DNA from: an uncultured Ignavibacteria bacterium
GTDB taxonomy: Bacteria; Bacteroidota; Ignavibacteria; SZUA-365
Reading direction: 5' to 3'
Length of the DNA: 64,000 nucleotides
NCBI GenBank assembly: GCA_913061095.1
Contig: CAJXVM010000012.1
Location: forward strand, 62,001-126,000
Each line of letters starts with the position of its first letter. Positions within the stretch are counted from its first letter, which is position 1. Below, in pieces: positions 53,512 through 60,939 of this stretch. A program made the translations under genes and the position numbers. Below the pieces are notes generated by a model. It saw only the letters and a list, made by a program, of their open reading frames with translations, ran no database searches and was not told where the DNA came from.

Positions 53512-53527
53512 TGGCCTGATTCTTGCT
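53512..53527 (+). promoter_or_regulatory. Sigma-54 (-24/-12) promoter of the curli operon
   Basis: TGGCCTG-attc-TTGCT matches the sigma-54 consensus TGGCAC-N5-TTGCA/T, with GG at 53513-53514 and GC at 53525-53526 exactly 10 bases apart. The start point would be near 53538, about 32 bp before the first gene of the operon. The activator gene directly upstream strengthens the call. Confidence 0.8.
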
Positions 53528-53569
53528 GTGTAAGGATCACTCCACTCGTTTCTCTTGCCAGGGGACAAC

Positions 53570-53800
53570 ATGTCCGATTATTACAAGCTCTGCCCGAAGT
53601 GTGGTCATTTCGTGAATTCAGAAGAGGAACATGTGTACTGTATTGTCTGTGGAACACGCCTACTTGAATCCTGTCCGTCGTGCGGGATCCCCATCACCGC
53701 CCCGGTCGCGCGCTTCTGTCCGTCATGCGGCGGGAGATTGACCGGTGAGCTTCCCCTCTCCAATTCTATTTCTCACAAAGGATACGCAGGTTCGAATTGA
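53570..53800 (+). CDS. Double zinc-ribbon protein, first gene of the curli operon
   Basis: 76 residues; ATG at 53570 with AGGGGA. Two zinc-ribbon hairpins: CPKCG ... CIVCG and CPSCG ... CPSCG, then a short tail. No membrane segment. Zinc ribbons of this kind mediate protein or nucleic-acid contacts. Its place as first gene after the sigma-54 promoter suggests a regulatory or assembly role in curli production, not known for standard csg operons. Its stop overlaps the csgE start (TGATG). Confidence 0.8.
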   Translation: MSDYYKLCPKCGHFVNSEEEHVYCIVCGTRLLESCPSCGIPITAPVARFCPSCGGRLTGELPLSNSISHKGYAGSN

Positions 53801-54381
53801 TGCAATACCGGAATATACGGAGAATGTGTGCAAACGGTCTCCAACGCATGCGATGCTGGACCACTGCTCCGGCAATACTGCTCATATGTTGTTGTCCGGT
53901 GATAGCATCTGCACAACACGAAACTGATTCATCAGCTCAGTCGAAGACGACAGAGACCGCAGACGACACAGCAGTGAGTGGCGCACTGAAGGATGGTCCG
54001 GGAGCAGACGAGGGGCCCGGTGATACCGTAGTTGAGGAACTTTCCATCGCGACAGAGATCGGTGGCATGATTGTTGACGAAACACAGACCAAGATCGGGC
54101 GGGATTTCTATGAATACTTCTTTGCCAAATGGCAGGCGCCACACGGCATTCATGACTATACGATCACCGTGCGTGAAAAACCCATGCCGCGGCTCGGCAC
54201 GCAGGTGACGGTGACCGTGAATGACATGGATGCATTCGAAGGATTTGTCCAGCCCCGTCTGGAAATCATTGAGGAGCTCGCTGCGTATGCGGTGCAGCGC
54301 TCACGATCGCTGCTGCAGAATTATCAGGAAGTCCTGGAACAGTTGCAGGGTGATGATATGCAGGGCTCCGGTATATACTGA
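53800..54381 (+). CDS. csgE: Curli assembly factor CsgE
   Basis: 193 residues with an N-terminal signal peptide (about 10-38, ending ASAQ) and a 40-residue acidic, low-complexity linker absent from E. coli CsgE (129 aa). The core GGMIVDETQTKIGRDFYEYFFAKW and the YTITVREKPMPRLGTQVTVTVND segment match CsgE closely. It is a periplasmic factor that caps the CsgG pore and guides curlin subunits into it. Confidence 0.93.
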   Translation: MQYRNIRRMCANGLQRMRCWTTAPAILLICCCPVIASAQHETDSSAQSKTTETADDTAVSGALKDGPGADEGPGDTVVEELSIATEIGGMIVDETQTKIGRDFYEYFFAKWQAPHGIHDYTITVREKPMPRLGTQVTVTVNDMDAFEGFVQPRLEIIEELAAYAVQRSRSLLQNYQEVLEQLQGDDMQGSGIY

Positions 54382-54396
54382 CACAGGAGATGATAT

Positions 54397-54828
54397 ATGA
54401 TACGTCGTGCAGTTTTTGCGCTTTTTTGGCTCGTGCTATTCGGAATGTGCACTTCGATGTCAGCACAGGATCTGGTGTACAATTTTATTGATCCGGCGTT
54501 TTCCGGCGGCAGCTATTTCAATGCCTCCTGGTTGCTGCAGCAGGCGCAGACACAGAACGGTTTCACAGCTCCGTCGAGAAATTCCACAACTTCTCTCTAT
54601 GATCGAAATGTACTTGAGGATTTTTCGGAATCTCTGAACCGGCAGATCCTCAGCAGGCTTTCCCGCGACATTGTGGGCGATATGTTCGGAGAAGACGGTC
54701 TGAAAGAGGGGCAGTACACTGTCGGAGACTTCGAAATCGATGTGTCCGAGACAATCGAAGGAGTGAAGGTCCTCATTCGCGACAACGGTGACGGCAGTGA
54801 AACCTCCATCATTGTGCCTTATTTCTGA
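54397..54828 (+). CDS. csgF: Curli assembly factor CsgF
   Basis: 143 residues with signal peptide (MCTSMSAQ). The mature N-terminus LVYNFIDPAFSGGSYFNASWLLQQAQTQN is the hallmark of CsgF, whose N-terminal segment inserts into the CsgG constriction. The rest, an acidic beta region ending IIVPYF, matches family layout. It links the secretion channel to surface nucleation. 15 bp after csgE. Confidence 0.95.
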   Translation: MIRRAVFALFWLVLFGMCTSMSAQDLVYNFIDPAFSGGSYFNASWLLQQAQTQNGFTAPSRNSTTSLYDRNVLEDFSESLNRQILSRLSRDIVGDMFGEDGLKEGQYTVGDFEIDVSETIEGVKVLIRDNGDGSETSIIVPYF

Positions 54829-54836
54829 GGAACGGA

Positions 54837-56216
54837 ATGCTTACACGCGCATCAATACTCTGTGCTGGATTGCTTCTCGGTTTTTCAGGATGCATGACAA
54901 CATTCGAACCGCTGCGCACGGAACCGGCGACACTGGGGCATTCCACCCCCGCAACCCGCACTCTGCGTGTTCTGCCACCTCCGGCGGAGAAAGTGTATGT
55001 TGCCGTCTACAAATTTCGAGATCAGACGGGGCAGTACAAACCCTCATCGGTGGGTACGAGCTTTTCGACTGCCGTGACGCAGGGAGCGACATCCATCCTG
55101 ATCAAGGCGTTGGAGGAATCAGGATGGTTTATTCCCGTCGAGCGCGAAGGACTCTCGAATTTGCTCAATGAACGGAAGATCATCCGCTCCAGTCGGGCCG
55201 GTTTCCGCAGTGGGGAAGACAACAATGGAGACGCCCCCATGCTGCCACCACTCCTCTTTGCGGGAATCGTGATCGAAGGCGGTGTGGTCGCATATGAAAC
55301 AAATGTTCTCACCGGTGGCGCAGGAGCGCGCTATTTCGGTGTAGGTGCGTCCGGACAATACCGACAGGATCGGGTCACCGTGTATCTTCGGGCAGTGTCC
55401 ACACAAAACGGCAGAATTTTAAAGACAGTTCACACGACGAAAACAATTCTCTCACAGATGATCGATGCCAATCTGTTCAAGTTCGTTGACTTCCAACGGC
55501 TGGCAGAAGCAGAAGTGGGGTACAGCTCAAATGAACCACCGCAGATCTGTGTTACCGAAGCGATCGAGAAGGCCGTTCAGGCACTGGTTATCGAGGGTGT
55601 CTTTGACAACCTCTGGGCGTTGAAAAATCCGGGGGATATCGATGGGACCGTGTTCCGCGGGTATCGCCAGGAAAAGGTGCTCGCGCACAGGATGGATGTG
55701 TTCGAGATCAGTGCGAATCAGCATGCACGCTTGTCGGTAGGACTCTACGGCAGTCTTTCCCTGTATTCAGGGGATTATGCGCGCGCGGCATGGAAGGAGG
55801 GGGTCGGGATCGGTGCTCGCTACTTCGCGATGGAAAAAGTCGGTCTGGAGGTTACGGCAGGACTCTCTTCATTGAAAGCGAGCGGATCCTTCGAATCCGA
55901 GGGTACCGTTGCGGTTGTCTCTGCCGTGATTCTGCCTTTCGGACGTTACGGGGTTTCACCCTATGTATTCGGTGGCGGTGGCCTTTACTTCGCGGGCGGC
56001 GAATTCACCAGTCCGATTTCTGAGCCAGCGGAGATGATTCCACTGCTGAACGGAGGCGCTGGTATCCTCTTCGAGATCGTCAGTGGTGTAGCACTTGATG
56101 TGCGATACGGAATCCACTACTACCTTGACGATTCACTGGATGGTGCGGCGCATGGCTCTTATAACGACTATACGTGGTCATGGTCATCCGGAATCCAATA
56201 TTACTTCGGGAGATGA
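54837..56216 (+). CDS. csgG: Curli secretion channel CsgG fused to a C-terminal beta-barrel-like domain
   Basis: 459 residues, against 277 for E. coli CsgG. The first 265 residues are CsgG: lipobox LLLGFSGC, VYVAVYKFRDQTGQYKPSS, EESGWFIPVEREGL, LLNERKIIRSSR, GGAGARYFGVGASGQYRQDRVTVYLRAV, and ALVIEGVFDNLW near its end. Residues about 290-459 add alternating hydrophobic beta strands (LSVGLYGSLSLYSGDY, GIGARYFAMEKVGLEVTAGLSSL, YGVSPYVFGGGGLYFAGGEF, ... SGIQYYFGR), with a final aromatic residue like outer membrane barrels. The nonameric pore may thus be tethered to extra barrels. Confidence 0.93.
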   Translation: MLTRASILCAGLLLGFSGCMTTFEPLRTEPATLGHSTPATRTLRVLPPPAEKVYVAVYKFRDQTGQYKPSSVGTSFSTAVTQGATSILIKALEESGWFIPVEREGLSNLLNERKIIRSSRAGFRSGEDNNGDAPMLPPLLFAGIVIEGGVVAYETNVLTGGAGARYFGVGASGQYRQDRVTVYLRAVSTQNGRILKTVHTTKTILSQMIDANLFKFVDFQRLAEAEVGYSSNEPPQICVTEAIEKAVQALVIEGVFDNLWALKNPGDIDGTVFRGYRQEKVLAHRMDVFEISANQHARLSVGLYGSLSLYSGDYARAAWKEGVGIGARYFAMEKVGLEVTAGLSSLKASGSFESEGTVAVVSAVILPFGRYGVSPYVFGGGGLYFAGGEFTSPISEPAEMIPLLNGGAGILFEIVSGVALDVRYGIHYYLDDSLDGAAHGSYNDYTWSWSSGIQYYFGR

Positions 56217-56306
56217 TGGTGCTCCCGCATTGCTTTCAAATCCGGCAAGATCGAGAATGGCATGAATAATCCGTCACATCAAAGCAATACCGGCAATGGT
56301 CACATC

Positions 56307-56828
56307 ATGAATACACCAAGACATATTCTGCTATCATCTTTCCTGACTGTGATCTCGCTCCTGCTTGCCTCCGTCCCGGGCATGGCCCAGGATACGGAAT
56401 CTGCCGAAAATCGAAAGGAAGAAGATTTCCGCGCATGGCTCATGACGACGGGGGCGCAGGATGGAACGGAGTCGTTCCACCACGACGCAGGTCACACTGT
56501 TCATTTGCAACAGTCCGGCCGGAAAAATTCCGCGGTCATCACTCATGAGGGAGATGGTCTCACTGTGGATGCGCGTCAGATCGGAGAAGAGAATGCGCTT
56601 TCGACGGATATCCGGGGAACGGGTATCTCATCACAGCTTATCCAGTCGGGTATGAACAATACACTGAATCAGAATGTACGGGGTGATGGTCTGCGCTACT
56701 CCATTTTTCAACGCGGAATTGACCTTGCCTTGGAACTGGAGGAGCGCGGTCCGAATGCGACATCATATGACATTTTTCAAACCGGGATCGGCATGCATGT
56801 CATCATTGTCAATGGAGCGTTCAAGTGA
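56307..56828 (+). CDS. csgB: Minor curlin, CsgB-like
   Basis: 173 residues from the ATG at 56307, chosen for its signal peptide (a start at 56262 is also open and has a slightly better ribosome site). About five 22-residue repeats of curlin type follow residue 65: LQQSGRKNSAVI, ARQIGEENAL, LIQSGMNNTL, IFQRGIDLAL and IFQTGIGM. The Gln/Gly/Asn pattern is that of CsgA/CsgB beta-helix rungs; degenerate rungs and an aliphatic tail (HVIIVNGAFK) suggest the nucleator role of CsgB. Confidence 0.8.
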   Translation: MNTPRHILLSSFLTVISLLLASVPGMAQDTESAENRKEEDFRAWLMTTGAQDGTESFHHDAGHTVHLQQSGRKNSAVITHEGDGLTVDARQIGEENALSTDIRGTGISSQLIQSGMNNTLNQNVRGDGLRYSIFQRGIDLALELEERGPNATSYDIFQTGIGMHVIIVNGAFK

Positions 56829-57256
56829 TGAAATGTAACGGCCTTACAGTGTACTTCGTCTCACTCCTTATTCTCATGCTTTGGGGCGCTCCGAGCGCTG
56901 CCCAGAACGCGGGACAGAAGAACGATCGTTCAACCAGATTTTGGCTTGTGGTTGCGGAAGAATCATCTGTGCTGCGGGTTTCAGCCTACGGAAAATCGCC
57001 GGAAGCGACCGATACGCTGACGTACCATCTTGAGGTGGCGCGCATTGGCGAGGCAGGTTCTTCCGTCTCCAGACAGTCTGGTGCGTTCGTTCTGACGGCG
57101 GAAAAAGAAAAGCAGCTTTCGCAGTCCTCAGTCAACCTTGCAATGGGAGAGGAGTGCTCAGCGCACTTGCGCGTGTTCGCGGGGGAGCGCTGTATCGCGG
57201 ATATCGAAAAGGTCTACACGCTTTCGGGAAAGACGGACGATGAGGGAAGGCGATAA
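56825..57256 (+). CDS. CsgH/CsgC-like curli chaperone
   Basis: 143 residues; start overlaps the previous stop (TGATG). Signal peptide ends SAAQ. The mature domain has YHLEVARIGEAGSSVSRQSGAFVLTA and ...SSVNLAMGEECSAHLRVFAGERCIAD, which follow the layout of CsgH, the immunoglobulin-like periplasmic inhibitor of premature curlin fibre formation (QSG motif, then a Cys-linked late strand). The match is by motif order, not by high identity. Operon position supports it. Confidence 0.7.
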   Translation: MMKCNGLTVYFVSLLILMLWGAPSAAQNAGQKNDRSTRFWLVVAEESSVLRVSAYGKSPEATDTLTYHLEVARIGEAGSSVSRQSGAFVLTAEKEKQLSQSSVNLAMGEECSAHLRVFAGERCIADIEKVYTLSGKTDDEGRR

Positions 57257-57285
57257 TCAGTCACAGACATATTGAGGCGCAACTC

Positions 57286-58782
57286 ATGAAGCGCATCCCG
57301 AGAATTCTTTCGCCCCTGCTTCTGTGCACGGCCGTGCTGTTTGTGGCATGTGCGGAAGACACGATCGAACCCGTGCTGATGGGAAACATCGAAGGTACCG
57401 TGCTCGATGCTGAAACGGCGCTTCCACTGGGGGGTGCCAGTGTCAGCACTAATCCGGCGACCGACGCTCTGCTTACTGCTCTCGATGGGACATTCATTCT
57501 GCGTGACGTCCCGGTCGGGACATATTCGGTGCAGGCAAGTCGAGCAGGATATCAAAAGGAAACAGTGAGTATTACCGTGCGTGAGAACCAGACGGCAACC
57601 GCGCAGATACTCCTGGAGGTCGCTCCGGAGACTAACAATCCACCGCGAATTCCGATGTCCCCGATGCCATACAACCGGGCCGACGACCTGAATACGCAGG
57701 TACAACTGTCTTGGTCCGGTGGTGATCCCGATCAAAACGATTCGACGCGATACATCGTCACTGTGTACGAGGGTACAGACCCCACCCCATTCTCGACATT
57801 TGAAAACCTCGCTGATACACTGCTGCTGCTCAGTGGTTTGCGTTTCAACACCGTGTATTACTGGCAGGTCACGGCGCGGGACATGTATGACGAAGAGACA
57901 CGCGGTGAAGTCTGGTCATTCCGCACCCGTCCTCTGCCGGCTGCGCCTTTCCTGTTCACATCTGCGGCCGGGGGAAATGAGAACATCTTTCGGACGGATT
58001 CCACCGAAGCCAACACCGTGCAATTGACTGCCCATCCGGGGCGTGATCTCTGGCCCCGATGGAACCGGTGGCGCAGTAAAATCGCCTTCATCTCTGACCG
58101 CGAAGGGGCCTATCACATATACAGCATGTTGCCTGATGGCAGTCAGCAGACGCGACTGACGTCAGTGCCTGTGGACGGCTACCACAACAACGGAATTGGA
58201 TTCGCATGGACCCCCGACGGGGGATGGCTGTATTATCCTCATTACGACAAAATCTACCGTATTGATCAGTTCGGTTCGAACCTTTCGGTGGTAGTGACTG
58301 CTCCAGCGGGAAGACATTTCCGGGAGATCGAGTGGTCGCCGCAATATGATCGTATCGTTGCTCTGACCATAGGCGTGAATCACTACGATTCCGAAATCTA
58401 CCTTTACGATAGACAGGGAAATGATCCCGAACTTCTCGTTGACAATCTTTCCGGCGCCCTGGGATCACCGAGTTTTTCCATTGACGGAGAGGAGGTCGTA
58501 TATACGCAAGATCGGTCAGGATATGAATCAACCGACGGACGTCAACTGGACGCATGTATTTATATGATTCACGTGGATACGAAGGATACGGCCTGTGCGT
58601 CGGGCGGAAAACCGCCCGGGACAAATGATCTGTATCCTCGTTTTTCACCCGATGGTGCGTGGATCCTGTTTGTAAACCAGCCCAACGACCGGTCCCGTCC
58701 GGGAGATCTGTATATCATGCGGCGGGATGGTACGGAGCGGCGAATGATCGCAAGGAATGTAACGTCTGCCGACTGGCGATGA
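57286..58782 (+). CDS. Curli-linked lipoprotein with carboxypeptidase-like, FN3 and TolB-propeller domains
   Basis: 498 residues. Lipobox VLFVAC. A carboxypeptidase-regulatory-like domain (about 35-110, GTVLDAETALPLGGASVS), an FN3-like domain (about 125-215, TQVQLSWSGGDPDQND ... YYWQVTARD) and a TolB/WD40-like propeller (about 235-498) with blades such as KIAFISDREGAYHIYSMLPDG and PRFSPDGAWILFVNQ. No enzymatic site is obvious. It sits between csgH-like and the large curlin, so a surface scaffold for fibre attachment is a reasonable guess. Confidence 0.8.
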   Translation: MKRIPRILSPLLLCTAVLFVACAEDTIEPVLMGNIEGTVLDAETALPLGGASVSTNPATDALLTALDGTFILRDVPVGTYSVQASRAGYQKETVSITVRENQTATAQILLEVAPETNNPPRIPMSPMPYNRADDLNTQVQLSWSGGDPDQNDSTRYIVTVYEGTDPTPFSTFENLADTLLLLSGLRFNTVYYWQVTARDMYDEETRGEVWSFRTRPLPAAPFLFTSAAGGNENIFRTDSTEANTVQLTAHPGRDLWPRWNRWRSKIAFISDREGAYHIYSMLPDGSQQTRLTSVPVDGYHNNGIGFAWTPDGGWLYYPHYDKIYRIDQFGSNLSVVVTAPAGRHFREIEWSPQYDRIVALTIGVNHYDSEIYLYDRQGNDPELLVDNLSGALGSPSFSIDGEEVVYTQDRSGYESTDGRQLDACIYMIHVDTKDTACASGGKPPGTNDLYPRFSPDGAWILFVNQPNDRSRPGDLYIMRRDGTERRMIARNVTSADWR

Positions 58783-59070
58783 TCCTGTCCGAGAGGATAT
58801 CCGCTCACGCCAGCTGTTCATTCAGGAATACAGTAACGAAAGATGTGACATCAGAAGGAGGAGGAATATATCGAGATGGGCTGAATATGTACATGCAAAA
58901 AACAAACGGCAGTGCCGGACTGTGAGCGGCGTCCCCGGAAGGGATCTCCGCTCGGGCCATCAGACCAGCACCACCGTACCTCCAATGTACGCAAGCGAAG
59001 CGATTTGCTCAATGGCATTGGAGGCCCACCCTGACTGGAGACCAATACCAATCAATAGGAAGGTGACAGA
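58783..59070. other. Leader region of the major curlin gene
   Basis: 288 bp with no convincing gene. It contains an AAGGAGGAGG sequence at 58854-58863 followed by a start and stop after two codons (GAGATGGGCTGA), and a 12-codon frame from 58889. No sigma-54 or TAnnTTTG element is clear. It may carry a separate promoter or leader control for the curlin gene. Confidence 0.35.
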
Positions 59071-60429
59071 ATGAAACGCATTCTTTTTGTGCTTACGGCT
59101 TTTATTGTCTGCTCCGGTCTCGCGCTGGCGCAGAGCAATGTCGCGACTACGACGCAGACCGGTGCCAACCAGCAGGCCACGGTTTCGCAGAACGGCGCCA
59201 CGAATACCAGCACGATCGATCAGTATACGGACAATAGCGGTCCGCAGAGGGCGACCGTTACGCAGACTGGTACCGACAACATAGCGGAAGTTGATCAGGA
59301 CCAGAAAGGTGGCGGTAACAACACGCCCGCCAATAAGACCGTTCTTACGCAGACTGGCGATCGCAACAAAGGCTATCAAACCGAGAACGCACCGGGTTCC
59401 AACTCCGGCCAGAGCGAGTATGGCACGCAGACCGGTAACGACAACATACTGAAGCAGACGATTTCATCAGGTTATACTGACAGGTTCGACGCTGTCCAGA
59501 CAGGCGAAAGAAACAACTCCGAGCAGAATATGGCTGCGACGCATTCGCACGGCGAGGTGCTCCAGAACGGCGATGACAATATCGCCACACAGGATCTGTA
59601 CGGCAGCAATAATGGGTACATGGGTGCACGTATTCTGATCGATCAGGATGGGAACTGGAATACCGCGGATCAGGATATGCGCGGTCACGGCAGCAGTCAC
59701 CAAAATCACGCTGTCGTCGATCAGTTCGGTGATGACAACTTTGCGAAGCAGAACGCGGACGGTCGTGACATGAATCTGCAGATCTACCAGGTCGGCAACC
59801 TCAACGAAGCTTCGCAGAACTCCGTCGGTAGCCCCTATGGCCATCGCAACGTCGCCTTCATCGAGCAGATCGGTGACGAGAACATCCAGTGTCAGGATCA
59901 GAATGGTGATGACAACTACGCTCAGATCAAGACGAACGGAGACAAGAATACCTACCTTACGGGCTACGTATCAGTCAATAATGACGACTACGCCGGCGGG
60001 AATTCACAGATCCAGGTCGGAAATGACAACGACGCACTCCTCTCGATTGATGGCAACGAAAACCATACCACGCAGATGCAGGAGGGAAATCGCAACTACT
60101 CCGAGGTCGACATCGACGGAAACGGAAACAAGGTTGCGACGCTGCAGAACGGTGACGACAACTGGCTGGATTTCAATGTGAGCGGTGATAACAATGAGAT
60201 CGCCAACTGCCAGAACGGCAACGGAAACAAGTCGTGGATCGATGCGAGCGGCGACCTGAATACCGTTTGCGTGACGCAGACTGGCAACGGTCATATTAAT
60301 GACATTGACATCGTTGGTGATGATAATCTCGTGACGGTGAAGCAGGAAGGGTGCTTCCACGAGAATTATTCGACGCAGATCGGAGACAGCAATGTGATCG
60401 ATGTGACGCAGATTGGCTGTGCACCGTAA
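59071..60429 (+). CDS. csgA: Long curlin, CsgA-like, with about 28 G-x-x-N motifs
   Basis: 452 residues (E. coli CsgA 151). Signal peptide ends ALAQ. Almost the whole mature protein is curlin rungs with Q-x-G-(D/N/T)-x-N motifs about every 11 or 22 residues (for example QTGANQ, QNGDDN, QIGDEN, QVGNDN, QEGNRN), I count roughly 28 G-x-x-N positions. Unlike E. coli curlins it has five Cys near the C-terminus (NIQCQD, ANCQN, TVCVTQ, EGCFHE, IGCAP). AGGAAGG ribosome site. It should form an extracellular amyloid fibre secreted by the operon's CsgG. Confidence 0.92.
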   Translation: MKRILFVLTAFIVCSGLALAQSNVATTTQTGANQQATVSQNGATNTSTIDQYTDNSGPQRATVTQTGTDNIAEVDQDQKGGGNNTPANKTVLTQTGDRNKGYQTENAPGSNSGQSEYGTQTGNDNILKQTISSGYTDRFDAVQTGERNNSEQNMAATHSHGEVLQNGDDNIATQDLYGSNNGYMGARILIDQDGNWNTADQDMRGHGSSHQNHAVVDQFGDDNFAKQNADGRDMNLQIYQVGNLNEASQNSVGSPYGHRNVAFIEQIGDENIQCQDQNGDDNYAQIKTNGDKNTYLTGYVSVNNDDYAGGNSQIQVGNDNDALLSIDGNENHTTQMQEGNRNYSEVDIDGNGNKVATLQNGDDNWLDFNVSGDNNEIANCQNGNGNKSWIDASGDLNTVCVTQTGNGHINDIDIVGDDNLVTVKQEGCFHENYSTQIGDSNVIDVTQIGCAP

Positions 60430-60457
60430 TGATACTGTCCTGACAATTTCTGCAAAA

Positions 60458-60480
60458 CGGGCCGGGTTCATCCCGGCCCG
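60458..60480. terminator. Perfect hairpin after the curlin gene
   Basis: CGGGCCGGG (60458-60466) pairs with CCCGGCCCG (60472-60480). The T-run lies on the minus strand side (TTTTGC), and no T-tract follows on the plus strand, but the stem is very stable and lies 28 bp after the curlin stop. Confidence 0.6.
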
Positions 60481-60741
60481 ATGTATTCGGGCAGAATCGC
60501 CCATCCCTTCACCACGTCTGCTGCTACGGATTCGGCGTACTGCTGGGCACCAACTGAAAGCTCCTGCAGATTCCCCAAGGTTGCATTCCCGGCCGACTTT
60601 TCACATATTATTATTCTGTTGATGATGATTGCTGTCCGACACTCGGCAGTCAGAATCATTTGAACCGTTACGCAGTGGAGCCAGCCCAACACCGTCGGTA
60701 TTGCGTCATGGCATCGGAGCGGAGGGAACTGAACATATTTT
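60481..60741. other. Intergenic region before tRNA-Ser
   Basis: 260 bp. A minus-strand frame ending at 60468 encodes a protein-like end (LQELSVGAQQYAESVAADVVKGW...), but its N-terminal half looks random and it has no ribosome site. I read this as no gene, or a relic. The tRNA promoter must lie here. Confidence 0.4.
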
Positions 60742-60829
60742 GGAGAGATGCCGGAGTGGTTGAACGGGGCGGTCTCGAAAACCGTTGTACCCCTCGCGGG
60801 TACCCTGGGTTCGAATCCCAGTCTCTCCG
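60742..60829 (+). tRNA. tRNA-Ser (CGA)
   Basis: 88 nt. Acceptor GGAGAGA pairs with TCTCTCC, G discriminator, no encoded CCA. The anticodon stem CGGT/ACCG encloses CTCGAAA, giving anticodon CGA (codon UCG). A long variable arm (GTACCC-ctcgc-GGGTAC) and TGGGTTCGAATCCCA T-arm complete the class II serine tRNA. The integrase gene lies 110 bp downstream, so the 3' end is the probable attachment site. Confidence 0.97.
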
Positions 60830-60854
60830 CAAAACAGGCTGAATTCGAAGATTT

Positions 60855-60919
60855 CCGGGGTCACGACGACCCCGGTCGACCTCGTCAGGTCGCATTTCAG
60901 TAGACACTTTGGTAGACAC
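60855..60919. repeat. Hairpin and two GTAGACAC repeats before the integrase
   Basis: CCGGGGTC (60855-60862) pairs with GACCCCGG (60868-60875). GTAGACAC occurs at 60900-60907 and again at 60912-60919, a 12-bp spaced direct repeat just upstream of the integrase start. Such repeats are candidates for integrase or excisionase arm sites. Confidence 0.5.
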
Positions 60920-60939
60920 CACACGTAAAGGTGACCACC

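Noticed and set aside
56220-56306. Second sigma-54 promoter before the csgB-like gene
   Set aside because: GG and GC are 12 rather than 10 bases apart (TGGTGCTCCCGCATTGC).
58854-58925. Leader peptides before the curlin gene
   Set aside because: A strong AAGGAGGAGG is followed by only two codons; the 12-codon frame has no own ribosome site. Evidence too thin to call a gene.
60468-60692. Minus-strand 74-residue ORF
   Set aside because: The C-terminal half looks protein-like but the N-terminal half does not, there is no ribosome site, and the stop lies inside a hairpin. Possibly a relic.
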